A DNA stretch of 58,110 bases, from positions 1 to 58,110 of the forward strand of contig JAOIST010000003.1 in NCBI GenBank assembly GCA_028222435.1, written 5' to 3'. This document shows, piece after piece, positions 45,280 to 53,524 of the stretch. Positions within the stretch are counted from its first letter, which is position 1. Every line of letters begins with the position of its first letter. The position numbers were made by a program, and so were the translations under genes. This DNA comes from Candidatus Pelagibacter sp. Lineage in GTDB: Bacteria > Pseudomonadota > Alphaproteobacteria > Pelagibacterales > Pelagibacteraceae. The notes under the pieces were generated by a model that searched no databases, was not told the DNA's origin, and saw only the letters and a list, made by a program, of their open reading frames with translations.

Positions 45280-46272
45280 ATGAAAAATGATCATCCTGAG
45301 GTAAAATTTGGAAAAACAGGGGTTCTTTTAATTAATCTTGGTACACCCGATTCAACAAGCTGGTTGGACATTAGAAAATATTTAAAGGAATTTTTATCCG
45401 ATCGAAGAGTAATAGAAGTTAACCCTTTGCTTTGGCAGGTTATTTTAAATTTATTTATACTTACTTTCAGACCATCTAAAACGGCACATGCATATAAAAA
45501 AATTTGGAGAAAAGAAAGCAACGAGTCTCCATTATTGTATTTTACCAGAAGCCAAGCTCAAAAACTTAAGAGCAAAATAGGGAATGAAAAAATAATTGTT
45601 GACTTTGCCATGAGATACGGAAACCCAAGTATTAAATCAAAACTTAATTTATTAAAAGAAACAGGATGTGAGAATATAATTATTTTACCATTATATCCTC
45701 AATACGCAGCTGCGACCACAGCCACAGTTTGTGATGAGGTTTATCGATCATTAATGAAAATGAGGTGGCAACCTAGTCTCCAGATAATCCCACATTATGA
45801 ATCAGATCCATCTTATATTAATGCTTTAATAAAAAGCATAGAGATAAAAGTTAAATCTATTAACTGGAAACCAGACTTAATAATTTCTTCTTACCATGGA
45901 ATACCCAAAAAGTATTTCGATAAAGGAGATCCTTATCATTGTTACTGCCACAAGACGACCAGACTCATCAAAGAAAAATATTCATCTATAAATATAGAAA
46001 CTACTTTTCAATCGAGATTTGGACCTCAAGAATGGTTAACACCTTATACAGATAAAACACTTGAGAGCTTACCCAGCAAAGGCGTAAAAAATTTATTGGT
46101 AATTTGTCCTGGTTTTGCATCGGACTGTGTAGAAACTTTAGAAGAAATCGACATTCAAGGTAGAGAAAGCTTTTTAAGTAATGGAGGAGAAAATTTTGAT
46201 TTAATTCCATGTCTTAACGATAACTCTGATCATATTGATCTGTTTGAAAATCTTGTAAAAAAATATATTTAA
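45280..46272 (+). CDS. hemH: Ferrochelatase
   Basis: 330 residues. It inserts iron into protoporphyrin IX. GVLLINLGTPDST begins the protein. SYHGIPKKYFDKGDPYHCYC holds the metal-entry histidine. QSRFGPQEWLTPYTD is the signature segment. The cysteines in YHCYC and PGFASDCVETLEEI could support a cluster or metal site as in some ferrochelatases, but this is not shown. It follows hemE with a two-base gap and precedes hemJ by one base. Confidence 0.98.
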   Translation: MKNDHPEVKFGKTGVLLINLGTPDSTSWLDIRKYLKEFLSDRRVIEVNPLLWQVILNLFILTFRPSKTAHAYKKIWRKESNESPLLYFTRSQAQKLKSKIGNEKIIVDFAMRYGNPSIKSKLNLLKETGCENIIILPLYPQYAAATTATVCDEVYRSLMKMRWQPSLQIIPHYESDPSYINALIKSIEIKVKSINWKPDLIISSYHGIPKKYFDKGDPYHCYCHKTTRLIKEKYSSINIETTFQSRFGPQEWLTPYTDKTLESLPSKGVKNLLVICPGFASDCVETLEEIDIQGRESFLSNGGENFDLIPCLNDNSDHIDLFENLVKKYI

Positions 46273-46273
46273 A

Positions 46274-46708
46274 ATGAATTTTTATCTTCTTTTTAAGTCT
46301 TTACATTTAATCGCCGTAATATCCTGGATGGCAGGTTTATTGTATTTACCGAGAATATTTGTTTATCATTCGGAGGCGTCCCATGAATCACAAAAACAAG
46401 TTTTTAAAACAATGGAAAGAAAGCTCTATAATTATATTATGATGCCAGCAATGTTGCTGTCTTGGTTGTTTGGGGTTTTGTTGATTTACAGTTTGGGATT
46501 TGATATTTTTAAAGAGTTTTGGATGCAAATTAAAATTGTTTCTGTTTTGATTTTAACTCACTATCATTTTATTCTTGGAAGATATCTCCAAGACTTTGAA
46601 ACAGACAATAATCGTAAATCATCAAGATTTTTTAGAATTATCAACGAGGTGCCCACAATTATACTTATTGTTGTTGTATTTGTTGTTGTTTTCAAGCCTT
46701 TAATATAG
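46274..46708 (+). CDS. hemJ: Protoporphyrinogen IX oxidase HemJ
   Basis: 144 residues with four membrane helices. HemJ oxidises protoporphyrinogen IX in place of HemG/HemY. The conserved histidine is in KSLHLIAVISWMAGLLYLPR (H11) and the conserved lysine is K87 in MQIKIVSVLIL; both match the residues shown to matter in characterised HemJ. The order hemE-hemH-hemJ, giving the last haem steps, supports the call. Its stop lies inside the left arm of an 11-base inverted repeat ahead of rho. Confidence 0.93.
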   Translation: MNFYLLFKSLHLIAVISWMAGLLYLPRIFVYHSEASHESQKQVFKTMERKLYNYIMMPAMLLSWLFGVLLIYSLGFDIFKEFWMQIKIVSVLILTHYHFILGRYLQDFETDNNRKSSRFFRIINEVPTIILIVVVFVVVFKPLI

Positions 46709-46738
46709 GACTTGAATTTTTTCAAAAAAGTCCTATAT
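46703..46738 (+). promoter_or_regulatory. Hairpin in the rho leader
   Basis: Perfect 11-base arms ATATAGGACTT (46703-46713) and AAGTCCTATAT (46728-46738) flank a 14-base loop. The hairpin begins inside the hemJ stop and ends 33 bases before the rho ATG. No T run follows, so it is not a classic terminator. It could be an attenuation or mRNA-stability element for rho, whose leader is autoregulated in other bacteria. Confidence 0.5.
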
Positions 46739-46771
46739 ATTTACTACTTTCCTATTTATCTAAATAATCTC

Positions 46772-48046
46772 ATGAATTTACAAGAATTAAAGAAAAAGAA
46801 CCCTGCAGAGCTTATTAATGAAGCTGAAAAACTTGGTATTGAAAATCCAAGTACTTTAAGAAAACAAGAAATACTTTTTGCTATACTAAAAAAACTAGCT
46901 GAAAAAAATGAGCAAATAACAGCAACAGGTGTACTAGAAGTGCTACAAGACGGTTTTGGTTTTCTTAGAGCAATCGAGTCTAACTACTTACCAGGACCAG
47001 ACGATATTTATGTAAGCCCAAGTCAAATTAGAAGATTTGGTTTAAGAACCGGAGACTCAGTCGAGGGAGAAATTAGAGGACCCAAAGATGCTGAAAGGTA
47101 TTTTGCTCTTCTAAAAGTAAATAAAATAAATTTTGATGAACCAGAAAAGGGAAAAAATAAAATAGCATTTGATAACTTAACCCCTCTTTATCCAGATGAA
47201 AGAATTAAATTAGAGGTTGAGACAACTAAGATTGAAAAAAAACCAGACAACACTGCAAGATTAATTGATTTAGTTAGTCCCATAGGAAAAGGGCAAAGGT
47301 CACTTATTGTGTCGCCACCTAGAGCGGGAAAGACAATCATCCTTCAAAACATTGCTCAGTCGATCACAGCAAATCATCCTGAATGTTACTTAATGGTCTT
47401 ATTGATTGATGAAAGGCCGGAAGAAGTTACAGACATGCAAAGATCTGTTAAAGGAGAGGTTGTTGCTTCAACATTTGATGAACCAGCATCGAGGCACGTA
47501 GCTGTTGCGGAAATGGTTATCGAAAAAGCCAAGCGTCTTGTAGAACATAAAAAAGATGTAGTCATTTTACTAGACTCTATAACAAGATTAGGAAGAGCCT
47601 ATAATGCGGTGATACCAAGCTCAGGAAAAGTATTAACAGGAGGTGTTGATGCAAATGCCCTCCAAAGACCAAAAAGATTCTTTGGTGCTGCTCGAAATGT
47701 AGAAGAGGGCGGTTCTTTAACCATAATTTCAACAGCCTTAATCGATACAGGAAGCAGGATGGACGAAGTCATTTTCGAAGAATTTAAAGGAACAGGTAAT
47801 TCTGAGCTAATTCTTGATAGAAAGGTTGCGGATAAAAGAATTTACCCTGCATTAGACATCACAAGATCTGGCACTAGAAGAGAAGAGCTTTTATTTGAAA
47901 AAGATGATCTTTCTAAAATGAATGTTCTAAGAAGAATTATTAGCCCAATGGGGACAATGGATGGAATTGAATTTTTAATCTCAAAACTCAAAAATACGAA
48001 AAATAATGCAGACTTTTTCGACTCAATGAATAAAACAGCAAATTAA
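46772..48046 (+). CDS. rho: Transcription termination factor Rho
   Basis: 424 residues from the ATG at 46772. It is the hexameric RNA helicase that terminates transcription. The Rho N-domain and the RNA-binding cold-shock fold ([36 protein letters not shown]) precede the ATPase core: P-loop [24 protein letters not shown], and [17 protein letters not shown] reject an upstream TTG at 46712 because the added residues have no homologue. Since few intrinsic terminators are visible here, Rho probably carries most termination. Confidence 0.98.
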   Translation: MNLQELKKKNPAELINEAEKLGIENPSTLRKQEILFAILKKLAEKNEQITATGVLEVLQDGFGFLRAIESNYLPGPDDIYVSPSQIRRFGLRTGDSVEGEIRGPKDAERYFALLKVNKINFDEPEKGKNKIAFDNLTPLYPDERIKLEVETTKIEKKPDNTARLIDLVSPIGKGQRSLIVSPPRAGKTIILQNIAQSITANHPECYLMVLLIDERPEEVTDMQRSVKGEVVASTFDEPASRHVAVAEMVIEKAKRLVEHKKDVVILLDSITRLGRAYNAVIPSSGKVLTGGVDANALQRPKRFFGAARNVEEGGSLTIISTALIDTGSRMDEVIFEEFKGTGNSELILDRKVADKRIYPALDITRSGTRREELLFEKDDLSKMNVLRRIISPMGTMDGIEFLISKLKNTKNNADFFDSMNKTAN

Positions 48047-48048
48047 TT

Positions 48049-48666
48049 TTATTGGATAGTTTGATTGTTTAAATTAGTTTCATGTAAATAAAAACCAATT
48101 ATACTATCAAGCGTGTTAATTTTACTTTCCAAAGAGATCGTTTCTAAAAGTTTTTGCTTTTCCTCGTTAGTAATCGGAGCAATCATTGCTAATGTGTTTA
48201 TTTTTTGTGCTGGATCCAATTTTTCAAATTCTTTCCAATTAAGCAAAAGACCATTTTTTTTAAAAAAGACTTTAGCATTTTCAATTAAATCATTAGAATC
48301 AGTTTGACTATTTGTGTCATTAATATCTTCACTAAAACCATCAAAACTAACTTGAAATTCTCGATATAATTTTCTGTTGGATACTTCTTTTAAAATTTTA
48401 AATCTTGAAATTCCTGTTAAATTTATTAAAACTCTACCATCTTTACTTTTTTGATAATCACTGATTTTACCAAGACAACCGATATCGTAGACAGAATCAT
48501 CATCTTTTCTTGATTGCACCATTCCCATTAGTTTATCTTTGTTGTATGCATCATTTACTAAATCAAGATATCTTTGCTCAAAAATATTTAACGGTAAGTT
48601 GGTCTTAGGAAAATATATTACTCCACTTAAAGGAAAAACTGGAATGATGTCAGGAAATTTTTTCAT
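48049..48666 (-). CDS. Lon N-terminal-domain (LON substrate-binding) protein
   Basis: About 205 residues. The protein is the stand-alone Lon N-terminal (PUA-like) domain: IPVFPLSGVIYFPKTNLPLNIFEQRY, GMVQSRKDD, VYDIGCLGKI, INLTGISRF, and a helical C-terminal part (FEKLDPAQKINTLAMIAPI). It lacks the AAA+ and protease domains. Such short LonN proteins are common in alphaproteobacteria; function unknown. Starts at 48666 or 48672 (ATG) are both possible. It is convergent with rho with a two-base gap. Confidence 0.9.
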   Translation of the reverse strand: MKKFPDIIPVFPLSGVIYFPKTNLPLNIFEQRYLDLVNDAYNKDKLMGMVQSRKDDDSVYDIGCLGKISDYQKSKDGRVLINLTGISRFKILKEVSNRKLYREFQVSFDGFSEDINDTNSQTDSNDLIENAKVFFKKNGLLLNWKEFEKLDPAQKINTLAMIAPITNEEKQKLLETISLESKINTLDSIIGFYLHETNLNNQTIQ

Positions 48667-48757
48667 AAACATAATATACAAAAAAAAACAACTTCATGGT
48701 AGCGGCATTTTATAATGGTTGACCATAGATAAGAGTGTGTACTATACTAAATTAATT

Positions 48758-48832
48758 GCGGGCATAGCTCAGTGGTAGAGCGTCTCGTTGCCAACGAGAA
48801 GGTCGAGGGTTCGAACCCCTTTGCCCGCTCCA
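48758..48832 (+). tRNA. tRNA-Gly (anticodon GCC)
   Basis: Acceptor arms GCGGGCA (48758-48764) and TGCCCGC (48822-48828) pair perfectly. The D loop is AGCTCAGTGGTAGAGC. The anticodon stem TCTCG/CGAGA closes the loop TTGCCAA with anticodon GCC. The T arm GAGGGTTCGAACCCC follows. The discriminator is T and CCA is encoded (48830-48832). It lies between the divergent LonN and phhB genes. Confidence 0.98.
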
Positions 48833-48864
48833 TGAAATGATTACACTTTTAAAAAAATTTAATA

Positions 48865-49200
48865 ATGTCTGATTTATCAATGAAAAAATGTGTTGCTTGT
48901 GATGGAGGTATCCCTGCATTTGATACTAGTGAAATACACAAATATTTAAAAAAAATTGATGGGTGGGATGTTAAAAATAATGAAGATAAAAGTTTTTATT
49001 TGATAAAAGACTTTAAATTTAAAAATTTTGAAGCAAGTCAAAAATTTGTAAATAAAGTTGCCCTTATAGCGGAAGAGGAAAACCACCATCCTGATATTTC
49101 TTTTGGTTGGGGCTATTGTAAAATAAAAATTTTTACCCATGCAATTAAAGGCCTTGCAGAGAGTGATTTTATTTTAGCTGCCAAGATTGATAAAGTTTAA
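48865..49200 (+). CDS. phhB: 4a-hydroxytetrahydrobiopterin dehydratase
   Basis: 111 residues, a PCD/DCoH protein. It dehydrates 4a-hydroxytetrahydropterin, recycling the pterin cofactor of aromatic hydroxylases. The active-site histidines are in ENHHPDISFGW and FTHAIKGLAESDFILA. No pterin-dependent hydroxylase gene is seen here, so its partner is unknown in this window. It is convergent with purH with a one-base gap, and starts 32 bases after the tRNA-Gly gene, possibly sharing its promoter. Confidence 0.95.
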   Translation: MSDLSMKKCVACDGGIPAFDTSEIHKYLKKIDGWDVKNNEDKSFYLIKDFKFKNFEASQKFVNKVALIAEEENHHPDISFGWGYCKIKIFTHAIKGLAESDFILAAKIDKV

Positions 49201-49201
49201 T

Positions 49202-50752
49202 TTAGTGATTGAAATGCCTTATCCCAGTAAATAACATTTTTACTTTTGCTCTATCAGCTGCATTAATAATTTCCTGGTCTCTAATAGAACCACCTGGTTG
49301 AATAATAGTTTTTACACCTGCTTTTATTAAAGTTTTAATTCCATCTGCAAATGGAAAAAAGGCATCAGAAGCAGCTATACTGTTTTTAATTTTTGAAAAT
49401 TGAAACTGTTTTGCTTTTTGTACTGCAATCTTACAACTATCTAGTCTACTTGGCTGCCCAGCACCAATGCCAATTGTTGAAAAATTATTACACAAAACAA
49501 TTGCGTTTGATTTGACGTGTTTACAAACATTGAAAGCAAATTGAATTTCAGCTAATTCTTTATCGTTAGGTTTTAATTTAGTTACACACTTTAATCTTTT
49601 TCTATCCAACACAATATTATCTTTACTCTGTAATAAAAAAGAACCACTAAATGATTTAACAGATAAGATATTTTTTATATTAAAATTAGAAATATCAATT
49701 ATTCGTAAATTTTTTTTTCTTTTTAAGATCTCCAAAGACTCTTTGTCGAAACCTTTGGCTAATATAACTTCTAAAAAATTTTCATTAATTTCATAAGCAA
49801 TTTTCTTATTGATTTTATAATTACAAGCAATGACTCCACCAAAAGCACTTATTGGATCCGAGGCATAAGCATTTTTAAAAGAAATCAATGGAGATTTATT
49901 TTCAGAAACCCCGCATGGATTTGCGTGCTTAATAATTACAGTTCCAGAATTTGTTTTCAATGAATTTAAAATTTCTAAGGATGCGAACATATCATTGTAA
50001 TTATTATAACTAAGTTCTTTTCCATGTATTTGATCGAATCCTAATTTTTTATCATCATAGTCACTTATATATATAGAACTTTGTTGATGTGGATTTTCTC
50101 CGTATCTTAATTTTTGAAATTTTCTTCCAAAGATTGTTTTTCTTTCAGGGAATTCAATTTTAAGTTTTTTATTAAACCAATTTGCAATCATCGAGTCGTA
50201 ATAAGCCGTTAAACCAAATGCTTTTGACGACATTAACTCTCTAAATTTTAAGGTTGTCTTACCTTTGTTTTGATCTAGCTCTTTAATTAAGGAACTATAA
50301 TCATATTTATTTGTAATGATTGTTACATTATTAAAATTTTTAGCGGCAGCTCTAACCATGGTAGGCCCACCTATATCTATATTTTCAATTATATTTTTTG
50401 AATTTTTTGAGCTTAGAACAATTTTTTGAAAAGGATAAAAATTCACTATTATAAGATCAATTGCTGGAAAGTTTTGTTTATACATTTCATTTTGATGTTT
50501 TTTATTTTTTCTATCATGAAGAATTCCGGCATGGATTTTTGGATGGAGCGTCTTTACTCTACCATCAAGCATTTCTTTAAAACCAGTATATTTAGATAAT
50601 TCAGTGCACTCATAACCAAGTTTTTTAATGGAAGCGTAGGTTCCTCCAGAGCTTATAATTTTAATATTAAATTTTTTTAAAACTTTTAGTATTGAAATAA
50701 GATTTTCTTTGTCAGAAACTGATATCAGAGCGTTTTTAACTTTTAAGTTCAT
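49202..50752 (-). CDS. purH: Bifunctional AICAR formyltransferase / IMP cyclohydrolase
   Basis: 516 residues from the ATG at 50750-50752. It catalyses the last two steps of IMP synthesis. The N-terminal cyclohydrolase begins ALISVSDKENL and includes SSGGTYASIKKLGYE and DGRVKTLHPKIHAG. The C-terminal formyltransferase contains RYGENPHQ, KHANPCGVS with the catalytic lysine-histidine pair, and DAFFPFADGIKTLI. I place the start here because an upstream GTG/ATG (50779) would fall inside the upstream gene's last codons. The upstream gene ends two bases before this start. Confidence 0.97.
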   Translation of the reverse strand: MNLKVKNALISVSDKENLISILKVLKKFNIKIISSGGTYASIKKLGYECTELSKYTGFKEMLDGRVKTLHPKIHAGILHDRKNKKHQNEMYKQNFPAIDLIIVNFYPFQKIVLSSKNSKNIIENIDIGGPTMVRAAAKNFNNVTIITNKYDYSSLIKELDQNKGKTTLKFRELMSSKAFGLTAYYDSMIANWFNKKLKIEFPERKTIFGRKFQKLRYGENPHQQSSIYISDYDDKKLGFDQIHGKELSYNNYNDMFASLEILNSLKTNSGTVIIKHANPCGVSENKSPLISFKNAYASDPISAFGGVIACNYKINKKIAYEINENFLEVILAKGFDKESLEILKRKKNLRIIDISNFNIKNILSVKSFSGSFLLQSKDNIVLDRKRLKCVTKLKPNDKELAEIQFAFNVCKHVKSNAIVLCNNFSTIGIGAGQPSRLDSCKIAVQKAKQFQFSKIKNSIAASDAFFPFADGIKTLIKAGVKTIIQPGGSIRDQEIINAADRAKVKMLFTGIRHFNH

Positions 50753-50754
50753 TA

Positions 50755-52395
50755 TTAAATATTTTTTCTTATCTCCCAAACAAAAGACTTATTTTTATTA
50801 ACTAAATTACCATCGATTGTGACACAAGTACTATCTAAAATTTTCTTTTCCCCTAAAAATATACTTTTTTCAATTTTTATTTCTTCATCCTTTATTGTAA
50901 ATAAAAGTGATTTATTTTTAGAAATTTGAATTAAAGCCCCGTTCCCGCCCATGGTTTTAATAGCCGTAAGCTCAGGGTTTAAGTGAAACCTAAAGCTATA
51001 TCTAACAGGATAACCATCTTTTTTTTTAAAAATATGATCAGCGCCCCTTAAACAATCTTCAACTTTGTCAATATAAATTTCTCTTCTATGCGAACACCCA
51101 AAGTTTTTCTCATAACCGTCGTTAGTTGTAGAACAACCAACCAGTGTGCTTTCATTTTTAGTTTCTAGATCATAAAATTTAAAACTATTTTGAATTGAAT
51201 TTCCAAAAACTTTATTAATCAATTTATTTTTTTCAAACATAGTTACTGATGTATCATTTAAAGTTAACGTAGACTGACATGCTGTTAATCTACTAAGAGT
51301 TTCTGCTTTTTTAGAAATATTAACTCCAAAACCAGAATTTGAGACAATTTTAAGTCCATTTAAAAAATATTCAAACGACAAAGGACCAGATTGATAACAT
51401 TGGGATAAATTTTTTTGAGGCGGTTTCTCAATATCCATAAATACTAAATGCGCTTTATGTTTTATTTTAAATAAGCCGCCTATATTTTTATTTAAACTAT
51501 TTTTTTGTTTGCTTTTTTCAATATATTTTTCAATTTGACTTAAATCTGTAATTGTTGAACCGTTAAATAATGGTAATTGTCCATTTGGTGTTTTAATAAA
51601 ATTTACGCAATTTATATTTTTTTCAATTATATTTTCTAAAAATTCCGGAATATATTTTTGACTATCTTTTATTACCTCTCTACATAATATTAAATATTTT
51701 AAAAAAAAAATTAAATCATTGGGATTTCTAGACAAAGGAAATCCCTCAATATCAAAGAAATTTTTTACAAGTGTATCCAATTCACTTATTCCTAATTTGT
51801 AGTTATCTGCGTATTCTTTAAAGACTAAGCCTGACAATATTATCGTCGTTAAAATTTCTAATTTTTTGGTAAAATCCTTCTCAAATCTGATATTTTTTTT
51901 TAAATGGTTTGTTTGTGTAATTATGCAGCTAAGAAGGTTTTTTTTAAAATCAAAGGTACTGTTATTTAAAATAATATCAATATTTAGAATCCAGCTTATA
52001 ACTCTTGCACTTAAAGTTGATGTTTCCCAGGTCGTTCTGTTGTATTTTGAATTTTTCAACATCCAAATATAAATAATTTTTTTTAACTTTTTATGGTCCG
52101 TCTTTCTATCTATTAAATTAAGCCAAAAAAAATTATGCATTTCTCTAGAATTATTGTTTTTGTGTTCTAACCAAAAAATATTTGGATCTATCTCACTTAT
52201 TTTAAATGACTGTTTTTTATATGTTGTAATAATTGAAAGCAAAAATGGATTAGGATTATAATAAACTTGCTGAGGTGTAATCGTTTCAAGTGACTTATTA
52301 TAGTTTCTAGATGAAAAATATATTTTTTTAAAAAACTTTATTAAAGTTATTTGACAAGCGATCAAATAAAAATAGACACTTTTCAGCCCAAACAT
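50755..52395 (-). CDS. Heparinase II/III-family protein
   Basis: 546 residues. The N-terminal half (about 50-300) is an alpha/alpha-toroid-like helical region with ARVISWILNIDIIL and GFPLSRNPNDLIFFLKYLILCREV. The C-terminal half is the beta-rich Heparinase_II/III domain beginning SGPLSFEYFLNGLKIVSNSG. The motif usually ending in a histidine (A-A-H-S-T) reads TACQSTLTLND here. Alphaproteobacteria often carry this gene between rpe and purH, as here. Its substrate is unknown; a role on surface polysaccharide is plausible. There is no clear signal peptide. Confidence 0.85.
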   Translation of the reverse strand: MFGLKSVYFYLIACQITLIKFFKKIYFSSRNYNKSLETITPQQVYYNPNPFLLSIITTYKKQSFKISEIDPNIFWLEHKNNNSREMHNFFWLNLIDRKTDHKKLKKIIYIWMLKNSKYNRTTWETSTLSARVISWILNIDIILNNSTFDFKKNLLSCIITQTNHLKKNIRFEKDFTKKLEILTTIILSGLVFKEYADNYKLGISELDTLVKNFFDIEGFPLSRNPNDLIFFLKYLILCREVIKDSQKYIPEFLENIIEKNINCVNFIKTPNGQLPLFNGSTITDLSQIEKYIEKSKQKNSLNKNIGGLFKIKHKAHLVFMDIEKPPQKNLSQCYQSGPLSFEYFLNGLKIVSNSGFGVNISKKAETLSRLTACQSTLTLNDTSVTMFEKNKLINKVFGNSIQNSFKFYDLETKNESTLVGCSTTNDGYEKNFGCSHRREIYIDKVEDCLRGADHIFKKKDGYPVRYSFRFHLNPELTAIKTMGGNGALIQISKNKSLLFTIKDEEIKIEKSIFLGEKKILDSTCVTIDGNLVNKNKSFVWEIRKNI

Positions 52396-52398
52396 CTA

Positions 52399-53061
52399 TT
52401 AATTGTTTCTGAGGATTTCTATATTCCTTTTAAGGTCTCCCTTATTTTCTTTAAAAATGGTAGACCCTGAAACGAGAATATTGGCACCTGCATTTTTAGC
52501 TTTTGAACAATTTTCAAAATTAATCCCACCATCTATTTCTACATCTACGTTAAGATTTTGTTTATCTATTAATTCTCTTACAGATTTTGTTTTTTCTAAT
52601 ACCTCTGGCATAAACTTTTGGCCTCCAAATCCAGGTTCAACGCTCATAATTAAAACTAAATCTATTTCTTGTAAATAATCTTTTACTAGACTTATTTCAG
52701 ATTTAGGTTTTAGAGAAATTCCTACTTTTTTGTTCTGCTCTTTGATCAGTTTTATAGTTGTTGAAACGTCAGACGTTGCTTCTGGATGAAAAGTTATAAT
52801 GTCTGCGCCTGCATCAGCAAAATCTTTAATGAAATTATCTACTGGTGAAATCATCAGATGCACATCAAATGTTTTTGTGGTTAAAGGTCTAAGTTTTTTA
52901 ATAACCTCAGGTCCAATAGTTAAGTTTGGTACAAAATGACCATCCATAACATCAATATGAATATAATCAGCACCAGCTTTTTCTAATGAAATTACTTCAT
53001 TACCCAATTTACTAAAATCAGCAGATAAAATTGATGGAGAAATTTTAATTAAATCACTCAT
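52399..53061 (-). CDS. rpe: Ribulose-phosphate 3-epimerase
   Basis: 220 residues. It interconverts ribulose 5-phosphate and xylulose 5-phosphate on a TIM barrel with bound metal. SPSILSADFSKLG, HIDVMDGHFVPNLTIGP, VEPGFGGQKFMP and VEIDGGINFEN carry the metal ligands and catalytic aspartates. The ATG is at 53059-53061. It precedes the heparinase-like gene by three bases. Confidence 0.98.
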   Translation of the reverse strand: MSDLIKISPSILSADFSKLGNEVISLEKAGADYIHIDVMDGHFVPNLTIGPEVIKKLRPLTTKTFDVHLMISPVDNFIKDFADAGADIITFHPEATSDVSTTIKLIKEQNKKVGISLKPKSEISLVKDYLQEIDLVLIMSVEPGFGGQKFMPEVLEKTKSVRELIDKQNLNVDVEIDGGINFENCSKAKNAGANILVSGSTIFKENKGDLKRNIEILRNN

Positions 53062-53109
53062 ATTTTGTTTATATTTTAAAGTAGAACTTTGTCAAAAAAA
53101 TTCAAAATA

Positions 53110-53445
53110 TTAATTGAATAACCGATAAAGTTGTCTAGAAAAATCACTCTCAAGTGGAAATGCTAGCATACCCCAGACATCATAGCCCAATAAATAAGGC
53201 ATAGCGTAAAATCTAAATAAGTAAAAAAACCAAGCCACATAAAGAGCTATAAATGGACCAAATAGAAAACTAGGTGTAATAAATTTAAATAAATCGATTA
53301 TGGGATTGGTGTATTTGACAAAAACTCTCATAAAAAAGAATGTCGAGTCCTCTCTCTGAAAAATATTCATAAATGCTCGACCTATTAAGGTCCACATAAT
53401 CATGCCTAGAATGTAATCTAAAACTATTGCCCAAGTAGGTACCAT
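53110..53445 (-). CDS. Small membrane protein, possibly YggT-like
   Basis: 111 residues with two or three membrane segments: AIVLDYILGMIMWTLIGRAF, then PSFLFGPFIALYVAWFFYLFRF. TNPIIDLFKFITP recalls the YggT motif (T.P.L.PFRRI.P), but the match is loose. It ends LFN after ESDFSRQLYR. It sits between rpe and the symporter gene, from which a strong terminator (53471-53502) separates it, so it is probably a separate transcript. I cannot assign function with confidence. Confidence 0.65.
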   Translation of the reverse strand: MVPTWAIVLDYILGMIMWTLIGRAFMNIFQREDSTFFFMRVFVKYTNPIIDLFKFITPSFLFGPFIALYVAWFFYLFRFYAMPYLLGYDVWGMLAFPLESDFSRQLYRLFN

Positions 53446-53470
53446 ATTTTTAATTTATCATGATTTAGTT

Positions 53471-53502
53471 AAAAAAAAAGGGGCGAAAAAATCGCCCCTT
53501 TT
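53471..53502 (-). terminator. Rho-independent terminator of the symporter operon
   Basis: Arms GGGGCGA (53480-53486) and TCGCCCC (53492-53498) close a 5-base A-rich loop. Read on the minus strand, the hairpin is followed by a run of nine T (53471-53479), a strong terminator 23 bases after the symporter stop. On the plus strand only a short TTTT follows, so it is mainly one-way. Confidence 0.93.
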
Positions 53503-53524
53503 AATTTTAAATAATTAACTGTTA

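Noticed and set aside
46712..46771. TTG-initiated N-terminal extension of Rho
   Set aside because: The added residues lie in the leader hairpin, have no family counterpart, and an ATG at 46772 gives the normal Rho length.
50753..50779. Nine-residue extension of PurH
   Set aside because: It overlaps the end of the heparinase-like gene and adds no conserved residue.
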